NCBI GenBank assembly: GCA_934504065.1
Contig: CAKSVQ010000011.1
Span: forward strand, 1-35,158
Length of the DNA stretch: 35,158 nucleotides
From: an uncultured Dysosmobacter sp.
Lineage (GTDB): Bacteria > Bacillota > Clostridia > Oscillospirales > Oscillospiraceae
Reading direction: 5' to 3'
Shown here: positions 16,130 to 22,698 of the stretch, in pieces
Numbering within the stretch: position 1 is the stretch's first letter
Layout: each line of letters opens with the position of its first letter
The notes under the pieces: model-generated
What the model was told of the DNA's origin: nothing
What the model saw: only the letters and a program-made list of their open reading frames with translations
The model's database searches: none
Program-made: the position numbers and the translations under genes

Positions 16130-16417
16130 ATGATCCGTCATATCGTCATGTGGAAGTTCCGTACCGGAACGGAAAAGGAGCAGACCGCGTTTCTAGAGGG
16201 CCTGAAGAGCCTGCAGGGGGTCATCCCCCAGCTGCTGCGCTCGGAGGTGGCTGTAAACGTGGGGCAGGGGAATTACGACGCCGTGCTGGTCAGCGACTTT
16301 GAAAGCCTTGATGCGCTGGAGACCTATAAAAATGATCCCCGTCATCAGGCGGTGTCTGCCTTGTGCCAGTCCATCCGGGAAGACCGGGTAGCCGTGGACT
16401 ACGAGGTGGAAGTCTGA
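16130..16417 (+). CDS. Dabb (stress-response A/B barrel) domain protein
   Basis: A 95-aa single-domain protein of the Dabb / ferredoxin-like dimeric barrel family: IRHIVMWKF at the start, GNYDAVLVSDFESLDALETYKNDPRHQ in parts near the end. Such proteins are small dimers, some with cyclase, monooxygenase or unknown activity. It begins two bases after the aminotransferase stop and shares its T-box promoter, so it is likely co-regulated with that amino-acid pathway. Function unknown. Confidence 0.85.
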   Translation: MIRHIVMWKFRTGTEKEQTAFLEGLKSLQGVIPQLLRSEVAVNVGQGNYDAVLVSDFESLDALETYKNDPRHQAVSALCQSIREDRVAVDYEVEV

Positions 16418-16428
16418 AAAAATCGAAA

Positions 16429-16486
16429 CAGGCTGTCAAAAAAGTCCATATGGGCTTTTTTGACAGCCTGATGGTTTTCTTTTTCG
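16429..16486 (+). terminator. Strong terminator after the Dabb gene
   Basis: A perfect 16-bp stem (16429-16444 against 16455-16470, CAGGCTGTCAAAAAAG arms) with T-rich sequence inside and after it (GGTTTTCTTTTT). Confidence 0.9.
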
Positions 16487-16518
16487 ACAGGGATTCCCTT
16501 TTTGCAGGAATATCCTAC

Positions 16519-16547
16519 TTGACAAATGGGAAATAATATGGTATTTC
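16519..16547 (+). promoter_or_regulatory. Promoter of iscS-iscU
   Basis: TTGACA (16519-16524), 17 bases, TATTTC (16542-16547) as a weak -10; the region is very AT-rich. No IscR gene is linked and no clear IscR-type operator was recognised. Confidence 0.6.
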
Positions 16548-16584
16548 TATATCATAGTAAAAAGATAGGAAATGGAGGAATACC

Positions 16585-17772
16585 ATGAACGTTTATGCCG
16601 ATAACGCCGCAACCACCGCTGTCAGCGATGCGGCTCTTCAGGCAATGCTGCCCTGTTTTCAGGAGTTTTACGGGAATCCTTCCAGCTTGCACACGCCGGG
16701 TCAGCGTGCTGCGGAAAAGCTGGCGGCAGCCCGCGAGACATTTGCGAAATATCTGAATGCCGATCCCCGGGAGATCACCTTTACCTCCGGCGGCAGCGAG
16801 GCGGACAATCAGGCACTGCGCTCCGCCGCCGTGCTGGGCGCCCGCAAGGGGAAGAAGCACATTATTTCCACCAAGTTTGAGCACCATGCCATTCTCCACA
16901 CCCTGCAGGCGCTGGAGAAGGAGGGCTATGAGGTCACGCTGCTGGACATCCCGCCGGACGGCGTGGTGACGGCGGAGCAGGTGAAGGCGGCCATCCGACC
17001 GGACACCTGTCTTGTCACCGTGATGTTTGCCAACAACGAGATCGGCACCATCCTGCCCATCGCCGAGATAGGGGAGGTGTGCCATGAAGCTGGCGTGCTC
17101 TTCCACACCGACGCGGTGCAGGCCGCCGGGCATCTGGCCATCGACGTGCAGGCCATGCATATTGATATGCTGTCCCTTTCCGCTCACAAGTTCCATGGCC
17201 CCAAGGGCGTGGGTGTGCTGTATGCCCGCCGGGGCATTGCGCTGACCAACGTGATCTACGGCGGCGCGCAGGAGCGGGGCAAACGGGCCGGGACGGAGAA
17301 CATCCCCGGCATCTGTGGTGCGGCAGCGGCCTTTGAAGAGGCCTGCACCCACATGGAGAAAAACGCCGCCCACCTGACCCCCCTGCGGGACAAGCTGATC
17401 GCGGGACTGACCGCCATTCCCCACACCGTGCTCAACGGCGACGCCAAGCGCCGCCTGCCCGGCAACGTCAATGTCTGCTTTGAGGGCATCGAGGGCGAGT
17501 CTCTGCTGCTGATGCTGGATGCCAAGGGCATTTCGGCTTCCTCCGGCAGTGCCTGCACTTCCGGCTCTCTGGATCCCAGCCATGTGCTGCTGGCGCTGGG
17601 CCGTCCCCATGAGGTGGCCCACGGCTCCCTGCGTCTGAGCCTGTGCGAATATAACACGGCGGAAGAAATTGACTATATATTGAGCGAATTGCCCGGTATT
17701 GTGTCCTATTTACGGAATATGTCCCCGGTGTGGGACGAGCTTGAGAAGGGCGAAAAGCCCCACCTGATCTGA
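16585..17772 (+). CDS. iscS: Cysteine desulfurase IscS/NifS
   Basis: A 395-aa PLP enzyme that removes sulfur from cysteine and passes it as persulfide to scaffold proteins for Fe-S clusters and thio-modified tRNA. N-terminal YADNAATT, PLP lysine Lys202 in SAHKFHGPKG, and the catalytic loop Cys324 in SSGSACTSG identify a group I desulfurase. Good GGAGG site before ATG 16585. iscU follows after 15 bases; the pair forms a minimal cluster-assembly operon with no linked iscR, iscA or chaperone genes. Confidence 0.94.
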   Translation: MNVYADNAATTAVSDAALQAMLPCFQEFYGNPSSLHTPGQRAAEKLAAARETFAKYLNADPREITFTSGGSEADNQALRSAAVLGARKGKKHIISTKFEHHAILHTLQALEKEGYEVTLLDIPPDGVVTAEQVKAAIRPDTCLVTVMFANNEIGTILPIAEIGEVCHEAGVLFHTDAVQAAGHLAIDVQAMHIDMLSLSAHKFHGPKGVGVLYARRGIALTNVIYGGAQERGKRAGTENIPGICGAAAAFEEACTHMEKNAAHLTPLRDKLIAGLTAIPHTVLNGDAKRRLPGNVNVCFEGIEGESLLLMLDAKGISASSGSACTSGSLDPSHVLLALGRPHEVAHGSLRLSLCEYNTAEEIDYILSELPGIVSYLRNMSPVWDELEKGEKPHLI

Positions 17773-17787
17773 AAGGAGTTATTCACA

Positions 17788-18231
17788 ATGGCATTGTATA
17801 GCGATAAAGTGATGGATCATTTCCAGCATCCCCGGAACGTGGGCAAGATGGAGGACGCCGACGGCATCGGCGAGGTGGGCAACGCCAAGTGCGGCGACAT
17901 CATGCGGATGTATATCAAGGTCGATCCGGAAAAGCAGGTCATCACGGATGTAAAGTTCAACACCTTTGGCTGCGGCAGCGCCATTGCCACCAGCTCCATG
18001 GCCACGGAGCTCATCAAGGGCAAGCCCATCAGCGAAGCGCTGGCCCTGAGCAACAAGGCTGTGGTGGAAGCGCTGGACGGTCTGCCCGCCCAGAAGATCC
18101 ACTGCTCTGTGCTGGCGGAGGAAGCCGTGCGCGCCGCGGTGAAGGATTACTACGACCGCAACAACATTCCCTACGGCGATGAGTTGAAGGAGTGCGACGG
18201 CCACTGCGAATCCTGCGGCATCGAGCACTAA
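17788..18231 (+). CDS. iscU: Fe-S scaffold protein IscU/NifU-like
   Basis: A 147-aa scaffold on which IscS builds [2Fe-2S] clusters. The three cluster ligands are Cys35 (AKCGD, with Asp37), Cys62 (FGCGSA) and Cys106 (IHCSVLAEEA). It opens with the typical YSDKVMDHFQHPRNVG. Beyond the core, the C-terminus carries three more cysteines (136, 140, 143; ECDGHCESCG), absent from E. coli IscU. AAAGGAG precedes the ATG. Co-transcribed with iscS and closed by a terminator. Confidence 0.94.
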   Translation: MALYSDKVMDHFQHPRNVGKMEDADGIGEVGNAKCGDIMRMYIKVDPEKQVITDVKFNTFGCGSAIATSSMATELIKGKPISEALALSNKAVVEALDGLPAQKIHCSVLAEEAVRAAVKDYYDRNNIPYGDELKECDGHCESCGIEH

Positions 18232-18245
18232 GCGCAAATAAAAAA

Positions 18246-18279
18246 GCGTGCTGTTCCAACAAGAACAGCACGTTTTTTT
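18246..18279. terminator. Bidirectional terminator between iscU and the 83-aa gene
   Basis: CGTGCTGTTC (18247-18256) and GAACAGCACG (18263-18272) pair perfectly, with A-run on the left and seven T on the right, so it can stop transcripts from both strands (convergent genes). Confidence 0.88.
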
Positions 18280-18529
18280 ATTCAGACTTTGCAAAAAGGT
18301 CCGCTTTGCGGCAGGTGCCGCCTTCCGTCAGGCCCAGCGCGTTTATCCGGGGCTCTGGAATGTCCAGCGAGAAGCGAACACCGTCCGCGTCCTGACACAG
18401 CAGCCACAGCGGCGCGGGCTCCCGGTGCTCCTCACAGCCAAAGTCTCCGTCCTCAATGCGCAGCACACAGGTATCGTCTTCCGGCGCGGCGGCGATGCGC
18501 AGGGCGGCTTCCTCCTTCGTCAGCTTCAT
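18278..18529 (-). CDS. Hypothetical 83-aa protein coupled to cdd
   Basis: Its ATG overlaps the cdd stop as ATGA, so it should be translated by re-initiation. Sequence MKLTKEEAALRIA ... with two acidic patches, two Cys (near residues 19 and 30), and a KADLFAKSE end; no signal peptide, membrane segment or family I recognise. The stop lies at the bidirectional terminator. The only functional hint is co-expression with cytidine deaminase. The frame extends upstream inside cdd, but no supported earlier start exists. Confidence 0.7.
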   Translation of the reverse strand: MKLTKEEAALRIAAAPEDDTCVLRIEDGDFGCEEHREPAPLWLLCQDADGVRFSLDIPEPRINALGLTEGGTCRKADLFAKSE

Positions 18530-18918
18530 GGCAGAAACTCCGGGCCGAAGCTGTCCGGCAGAAGCTGGGAAAGGCGGTAAGAGGCCGCTTCCCCCGCGCC
18601 ATTGAGACAGACGACCTCCAGATCCGGGGCAAATTCCCGCAGCACCTGTCGGCACACGCCGCAGGGCACGCAGAAGCCCGCACTCTTCCCGGCGATCACA
18701 ATGCGCCGGAAGTCCCGCCGCCCCTCGCTGACGGCTTTGGCCACGGCGGTGCGCTCGGCGCAGATGCCGGGGGAATAGGCGGCGTTTTCAATGTTGCATC
18801 CGGTGAACACCGTGCCGTCGCTGCACTCCAGAGCCGCCCCCACCGGAAAGTGGGAATATGGGCAGTAGGCCCGGTCCAGCATGGCGCGGGCGGTTTGCTT
18901 CAGTTCATTCAGTTCCAT
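18526..18918 (-). CDS. cdd: Cytidine deaminase
   Basis: A 130-aa homotetrameric-type zinc enzyme that deaminates (deoxy)cytidine to (deoxy)uridine for pyrimidine salvage. Zinc and catalytic residues are Cys53 and Glu55 (CAERTA) and Cys86/Cys89 (PCGVC). YSHFPVGAAL and GCNIENAAY are family hallmarks. I chose ATG 18918 because GGGGAGGGACCT precedes it; the frame runs further up to 18951, overlapping the deacetylase gene. It lies 14 bases after that gene and overlaps the 83-aa gene by four bases. Confidence 0.94.
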   Translation of the reverse strand: MELNELKQTARAMLDRAYCPYSHFPVGAALECSDGTVFTGCNIENAAYSPGICAERTAVAKAVSEGRRDFRRIVIAGKSAGFCVPCGVCRQVLREFAPDLEVVCLNGAGEAASYRLSQLLPDSFGPEFLP

Positions 18919-18932
18919 AGGTCCCTCCCCTT

Positions 18933-20189
18933 TCACGCCTTTGGCGTCCACTTCACGCCCCGGTCCGGGCGGACAGTGAGGTCGATGATGTCCCGGGCGT
19001 CATAGAACTGGCTGTACCAGCCAATTACCTTGTCGCTGCCGCGCAGCGTGGTCCCGTCGGGGTGGAGACGGTCGCAGATCACGGCGCAGATGTCCGATTT
19101 GATCTTGGAGTAAGAGCTGATGCCCACGGACGCGAACACCCGGAAGCCCTGACTTTGGAGATACTGGAAGATGGGTCCGGTCTGCTGCACATCGTCGCCG
19201 TCCGGCCGGGCGCCGTGGGGATAGTAGAGAATGGGAGTGGGACCCACCAGACTGCCCACCTCGTCCAGCCACCGCTGGGTATCCTCCTTCACCGTTTCCA
19301 GAGACTTCTTGGAAAGGTTGATGTGGCCCCATGTGTGGCTGCCGAAGGTCCATCTGGTGCGCTTGAGTTCCGCCACGATGGGCTTCACGGCCTCCCGCTC
19401 CTTTTGGCGGTTGGCCTCCTGCTCGTCGGTCCAGCTCTGGGTGTCGGTGGCGGTGCGGTAGCCCAGAATGCCCTGATAGCCCGTCAGGCTCAGGCTGCCC
19501 TTGGCACCGAAGGGGGAGAAATCCGGGTGCTCCCGGACGAATTTATCCAGAATAGTGATGGCGTCCAGATCCTGCGAGACCACCTCGCTGCCCTGCGGGT
19601 CCTTGCCCCAGCTCCAGATCAGGCCGTCGTCCCCGAGAATGAGCTTATAGGTGAAGCCGTCTTTGAGCATGTAGTCATAATAGTTCACGTCGTCGTAAGA
19701 GAGGATCAGGGGCTTTTTGCCCTCCGGGATGTAGAGGGTGTTGCGCACCATTCTGCTTTGGCCGTTCTCATCGGTGGTTTCGCTCCACACGTCGTTGATG
19801 TCCACCAGAATGTAGCCCCGGTCATATACGCTTTGCAGGATCTTGTTGTATTCGTCCACGGTGACCATCCAGTCGTCAATGCCGTCGGCCTGCGCGTCGC
19901 CGTCAAAGGCCAGCTCCGGGTAGGCCACGATGGGGTGGAAGAACAGGTGCTCCACAATGCCGTCCCACGCCACGTAATTCACGCCGTCCACCGTGCCCCG
20001 GTTTTCCGTGGGGGAGGAGATGACGTAAGGCTCCGGTTCCGGAACCTCCGGCTCCGCAGGCCCTGCGGGTTCCGGCGTTTCGGCAGAGGGGCTTTCCGGC
20101 TGTTCACCGGAGGGGGTGGAAGAGCCGCCGCAGGCGGACAGGGACAGCAGCATCAGACAAAGAAGCAGCAGGGCAGTCAATCGGCGCAT
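18933..20189 (-). CDS. Polysaccharide deacetylase family lipoprotein
   Basis: A 418-aa exported lipoprotein: hydrophobic signal with lipobox LSAC (Cys20), then a Pro/Glu/Ala-rich linker to about residue 55. A NodB-homology deacetylase domain follows. The catalytic/metal Asp pair is in LSYDDVNYYD and the metal His pair in SHTWGH, while the third motif is the variant YYPHGARPDGDD. Such enzymes remove acetyl groups from peptidoglycan or other cell-wall sugars; the substrate is not known. An insertion between motifs 1 and 2 (about 90 residues) makes it longer than minimal deacetylases. Its own promoter lies upstream; cdd follows 14 bases later. Confidence 0.88.
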   Translation of the reverse strand: MRRLTALLLLCLMLLSLSACGGSSTPSGEQPESPSAETPEPAGPAEPEVPEPEPYVISSPTENRGTVDGVNYVAWDGIVEHLFFHPIVAYPELAFDGDAQADGIDDWMVTVDEYNKILQSVYDRGYILVDINDVWSETTDENGQSRMVRNTLYIPEGKKPLILSYDDVNYYDYMLKDGFTYKLILGDDGLIWSWGKDPQGSEVVSQDLDAITILDKFVREHPDFSPFGAKGSLSLTGYQGILGYRTATDTQSWTDEQEANRQKEREAVKPIVAELKRTRWTFGSHTWGHINLSKKSLETVKEDTQRWLDEVGSLVGPTPILYYPHGARPDGDDVQQTGPIFQYLQSQGFRVFASVGISSYSKIKSDICAVICDRLHPDGTTLRGSDKVIGWYSQFYDARDIIDLTVRPDRGVKWTPKA

Positions 20190-20228
20190 AATCAGAAGTC
20201 CTTTCCAGTCGTTTTTTCTCTGTTACCC

Positions 20229-20257
20229 AGTATAGCAGGTCAGACGTGGAAAGCAAA
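20229..20257 (-). promoter_or_regulatory. Promoter of the deacetylase / cdd unit
   Basis: On the minus strand TTTGCT (20257-20252), 17 bases, TATACT (20234-20229). The -35 is imperfect; the -10 is good. Confidence 0.55.
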
Positions 20258-20281
20258 CAACAAAACAATAACAAAAACGAA

Positions 20282-20330
20282 TGGTCAGCCTTTTGAAAAG
20301 TAACGGAGCTGCTTTTCAAAAGACTGACCA
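20282..20330 (-). terminator. Double-palindrome terminator after spoVAE
   Basis: Arms TGGTCAG (20282-20288) and CTGACCA (20324-20330) enclose a second pair CTTTTGAAAAG (20290-20300) and CTTTTCAAAAG (20312-20322), giving an 18-bp stem with one mismatch. Each inner arm is itself nearly palindromic. On the minus strand it is followed by TTCGTTTTTG. Confidence 0.8.
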
Positions 20331-20334
20331 ATCT

Positions 20335-20691
20335 TCATTTTTTGTCGCCGGGCCGGAAGAGCAGGGCCATGCAGACGGCAAACACCACCGCCGCGGCGAT
20401 GCCTCCGGCCGTGGCGGTGAGGCCTCCGGTAAAGACCCCCAGCCATCCCTTTTCCGCCACGGCTTTTCCCACACCCTTGGCAAGGCTGTGGCCAAAGCCC
20501 GTCAGGGGGACGGTGGCTCCCGCGCCGCCCCAGTCGGCAATGGGCTGATACACTCCCAGCGCGCTGAGCAGCACGCCCACGACCACATAGCCCGTCAGGA
20601 TGCGGGCGGGGGTGAGTTGGGTCTTGTCGATAAGAATCTGCCCGGCGGCGCAGAGCAGGCCGCCGCAGAGAAAGGCGTTGAAGTATTCCAT
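20335..20691 (-). CDS. spoVAE: Stage V sporulation protein AE (SpoVAE)
   Basis: A 118-aa membrane protein of the SpoVAC/SpoVAEb family, part of the channel that moves dipicolinic acid into the forespore. Typical features are GGLLCAAGQILIDKTQLTPARILTGYVV, seen in parts, and four hydrophobic segments. GGAGGG lies before ATG 20691; the longer frame to 20751 has no ribosome site. Usually it follows spoVAC and spoVAD; here neither is adjacent, so the gene is either displaced or an extra copy. A sporulation sigma-factor promoter was not identified. Confidence 0.85.
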   Translation of the reverse strand: MEYFNAFLCGGLLCAAGQILIDKTQLTPARILTGYVVVGVLLSALGVYQPIADWGGAGATVPLTGFGHSLAKGVGKAVAEKGWLGVFTGGLTATAGGIAAAVVFAVCMALLFRPGDKK

Positions 20692-20760
20692 GGGAAACCC
20701 TCCGCTGATCGTGATAGTAGCAGTATGCCGCGATAGCGGTGGGTTATGCACAGGATGTTG

Positions 20761-20798
20761 AAAAAACCGGGGGCCGCCTGAAAAAGGACGGCCCCCGG
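20761..20798 (-). terminator. Terminator after amt-PII
   Basis: On the minus strand CCGGGGGCCG (20798-20789) pairs with CGGCCCCCGG (20776-20767), followed by six T. Strong. Confidence 0.9.
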
Positions 20799-20816
20799 AA
20801 AAGAAGGGAAGCGGAT

Positions 20817-22517
20817 TTAAAGGGCCTCATCCTGCAAGGCATCGTACCCCTGCTCGCCTGTGCGGACCTTTACCACGTTTTCCACATGGGAGATGAAGAT
20901 CTTGCCGTCGCCGATGTTCCCGGTATAGAGTACCCGGCGTGCGGTGTTGACCACCGTTTCCACGGGGACCTTGCTCACGACAATGGAGACCTGCAAACTG
21001 GGCAGCATGGTGGCCTCCACCTTGGCGCCGCGGAAATACCCCTCGGTTTTGCCCCGCTGTTCGCCGCAGCCCATCACATTGGCGGCGGTCATTCCGGTGA
21101 TGCCGATGTCGAACATGGCACGCTTCAGCGCGTCGAAGCGCTCCATTTTGCAGATAATGTCGATCCTGGTCAGCTTCACGCCGCCCATCGGTGCGGCAGG
21201 AGCGGCCGCTTCCACGGGGACTGCTTCACGCAGCGGCACGGGGCCGACAGGAGTGGCTGCCGGGTCGGCGGGGGTGTCGTCATAGACAAAGGCAAAGCCG
21301 CCGTAAGCGGAGGGCAGGCCGTGCTCGGTAATGTCCAGCCCCTTGACCTCTTCTTCCACAGAGACCCGCAGACCGATGGTGCTTTTGAGAAGGAGAAATA
21401 CCACGGTGATGGTCACGGCGGCCCACAGCGCGGTGGCCGCAACGCCCAGACACTGGATCAGGAAGAAGTGGAATCCTCCGCCGTAAAACACGCCGCCGTC
21501 CACGGCAAAGAGCCCGGTGAGCAGTGTGCCTGCCGCGCCGCAGACGCCGTGCACCGAGATGGCGCCCACGGGATCGTCGATTTTAACCACGGCGTCGAAA
21601 AAGTTCACGGAGATGGGAAGCAGGAATCCTGCCGCCACGCCGATGACCGCCGCCCCCACGGGGGAGACCACGTCGCATCCGGCAGTGATGGCCACCAGCC
21701 CGGCCAGCGCGGCGTTGAGGGTCATGCCCACATCGGGCTTGTGATAGCGCAGCCACGTATACAGCATGGTCACGCAGCAGGCCACGGCGGCGGCCAGATT
21801 GGTGTTGACAAAAATCAGTCCTGCGGAGATCATGGCCTCGTCGCTGTCCATGGCCACGGTGGAGCAGCCGTTAAAGCCGAACCAGCAGAACCAGAGAATG
21901 AATACGCCCAGCGCACCCAAAGACAGGTTGTGGCCGATGATGGCGCGGGGATGTCCCTCCTGATCGTATTTACCGATGCGGGGGCCGAGGATGGCCGCGC
22001 CGATGCAGGCGCACACGCCGCCCACCATGTGCACGGCGGTGGAGCCTGCGAAATCGTGAAAGCCCAGCTGACTCAGCCAGCCGCCGCCCCAGATCCAGTG
22101 ACCGGAGACAGGATAGATAAACGCGGAGATGCAGAAGGAATACAGGCAGTAAGAGACGAACTTGGTGCGTTCGGCCATGGAGCCGGAGACAATGGTGGCC
22201 GAGGTGGCGCAGAAGACCGTCTGGAAGATCAGGTAGGCAAACAGCGGCACTCCGGCAGGCAGCACACTTTCATAGCTGCCCCGGACAAAGGGATCAAAGC
22301 CGCCGATCAGCGCGCCTGCGCCGCCGAACATCAGCCCAAAGCCAAGGATCCAGTAGGTGGGAGTGCCGATACAAAAGTCCATCAGATTTTTCATCAGAAT
22401 GTTGCCTGTGTTTTTGGCCCGGGTGAAACCCGCTTCGCACATGGCGAATCCGGCCTGCATGAAAAACACCAGTGCCGCGCCCAGTAAGACCCAAACCGTG
22501 TTGACTGCTGTATACAT
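20817..22517 (-). CDS. amt: Ammonium transporter fused to PII signalling domain
   Basis: A 566-aa protein. Residues 1 to about 400 form an Amt/MEP/Rh ammonium channel with about eleven hydrophobic segments and family motifs (QAGFAMCEAGF, GGVCACIGAAILGPR, GHNLSLGALG, SVHGVCGAAGT). An Ala/Pro-rich linker (about 405-445) leads to a C-terminal PII (GlnB/GlnK) domain (about 447-566). That domain shows TRIDIICKMERFDALKRAM in parts and the ATP-binding B-loop TGNIGDGKIF. PII normally binds ATP/ADP and 2-oxoglutarate and plugs Amt when nitrogen is plentiful; here the plug is covalent. The T-loop reads EGYFRG where GlnB has ELYRG, so Phe aligns with the uridylylated Tyr51. Start ATG 22517 with AAAGGAGG upstream. 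Confidence 0.95.
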   Translation of the reverse strand: MYTAVNTVWVLLGAALVFFMQAGFAMCEAGFTRAKNTGNILMKNLMDFCIGTPTYWILGFGLMFGGAGALIGGFDPFVRGSYESVLPAGVPLFAYLIFQTVFCATSATIVSGSMAERTKFVSYCLYSFCISAFIYPVSGHWIWGGGWLSQLGFHDFAGSTAVHMVGGVCACIGAAILGPRIGKYDQEGHPRAIIGHNLSLGALGVFILWFCWFGFNGCSTVAMDSDEAMISAGLIFVNTNLAAAVACCVTMLYTWLRYHKPDVGMTLNAALAGLVAITAGCDVVSPVGAAVIGVAAGFLLPISVNFFDAVVKIDDPVGAISVHGVCGAAGTLLTGLFAVDGGVFYGGGFHFFLIQCLGVAATALWAAVTITVVFLLLKSTIGLRVSVEEEVKGLDITEHGLPSAYGGFAFVYDDTPADPAATPVGPVPLREAVPVEAAAPAAPMGGVKLTRIDIICKMERFDALKRAMFDIGITGMTAANVMGCGEQRGKTEGYFRGAKVEATMLPSLQVSIVVSKVPVETVVNTARRVLYTGNIGDGKIFISHVENVVKVRTGEQGYDALQDEAL

Positions 22518-22538
22518 ATCGTTTCCTCCTTTTCACAC

Positions 22539-22587
22539 AAAAAGGCAAGGACGCCGAGAGAACGTGTCTCTCAGGCGCCCTTGCCTT
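22539..22587 (-). promoter_or_regulatory. Terminator-like attenuator in the amt leader
   Basis: On the minus strand AAGGCAAGG, CGCC and GAGAG pair with their complements over 22587-22542, ending in five T just before the AAAAGGAGG ribosome site. The stem must be opened for amt to be read, so it looks like a conditional terminator. Antitermination by ANTAR-type RNA-binding regulators is known for nitrogen genes in clostridia; that link is inference. Confidence 0.65.
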
Positions 22588-22599
22588 ACGTTGGTAAAA

Positions 22600-22629
22600 A
22601 TTTACCATGGGGAAAGCGGTTCCGTCAAT
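22600..22629 (-). promoter_or_regulatory. Candidate amt promoter
   Basis: On the minus strand TTGACG (22629-22624) lies 18 bases before GTAAAT (22605-22600), a poor -10. An adjacent palindrome TGGTAAATTTTTACCA (22608-22593) may be an operator. Low certainty. Confidence 0.35.
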
Positions 22630-22698
22630 GGGCGGATTCGACAAGGAGTTTGTGATATGAACAAAAAACTTCTGAAAAATTAGACAGATTCACGGAAA

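Noticed and set aside
20739..22487. A 582-codon plus-strand frame over the amt-PII gene.
   Set aside because: Asp/His/Gly-rich shadow; the minus-strand frame is a clear transporter.
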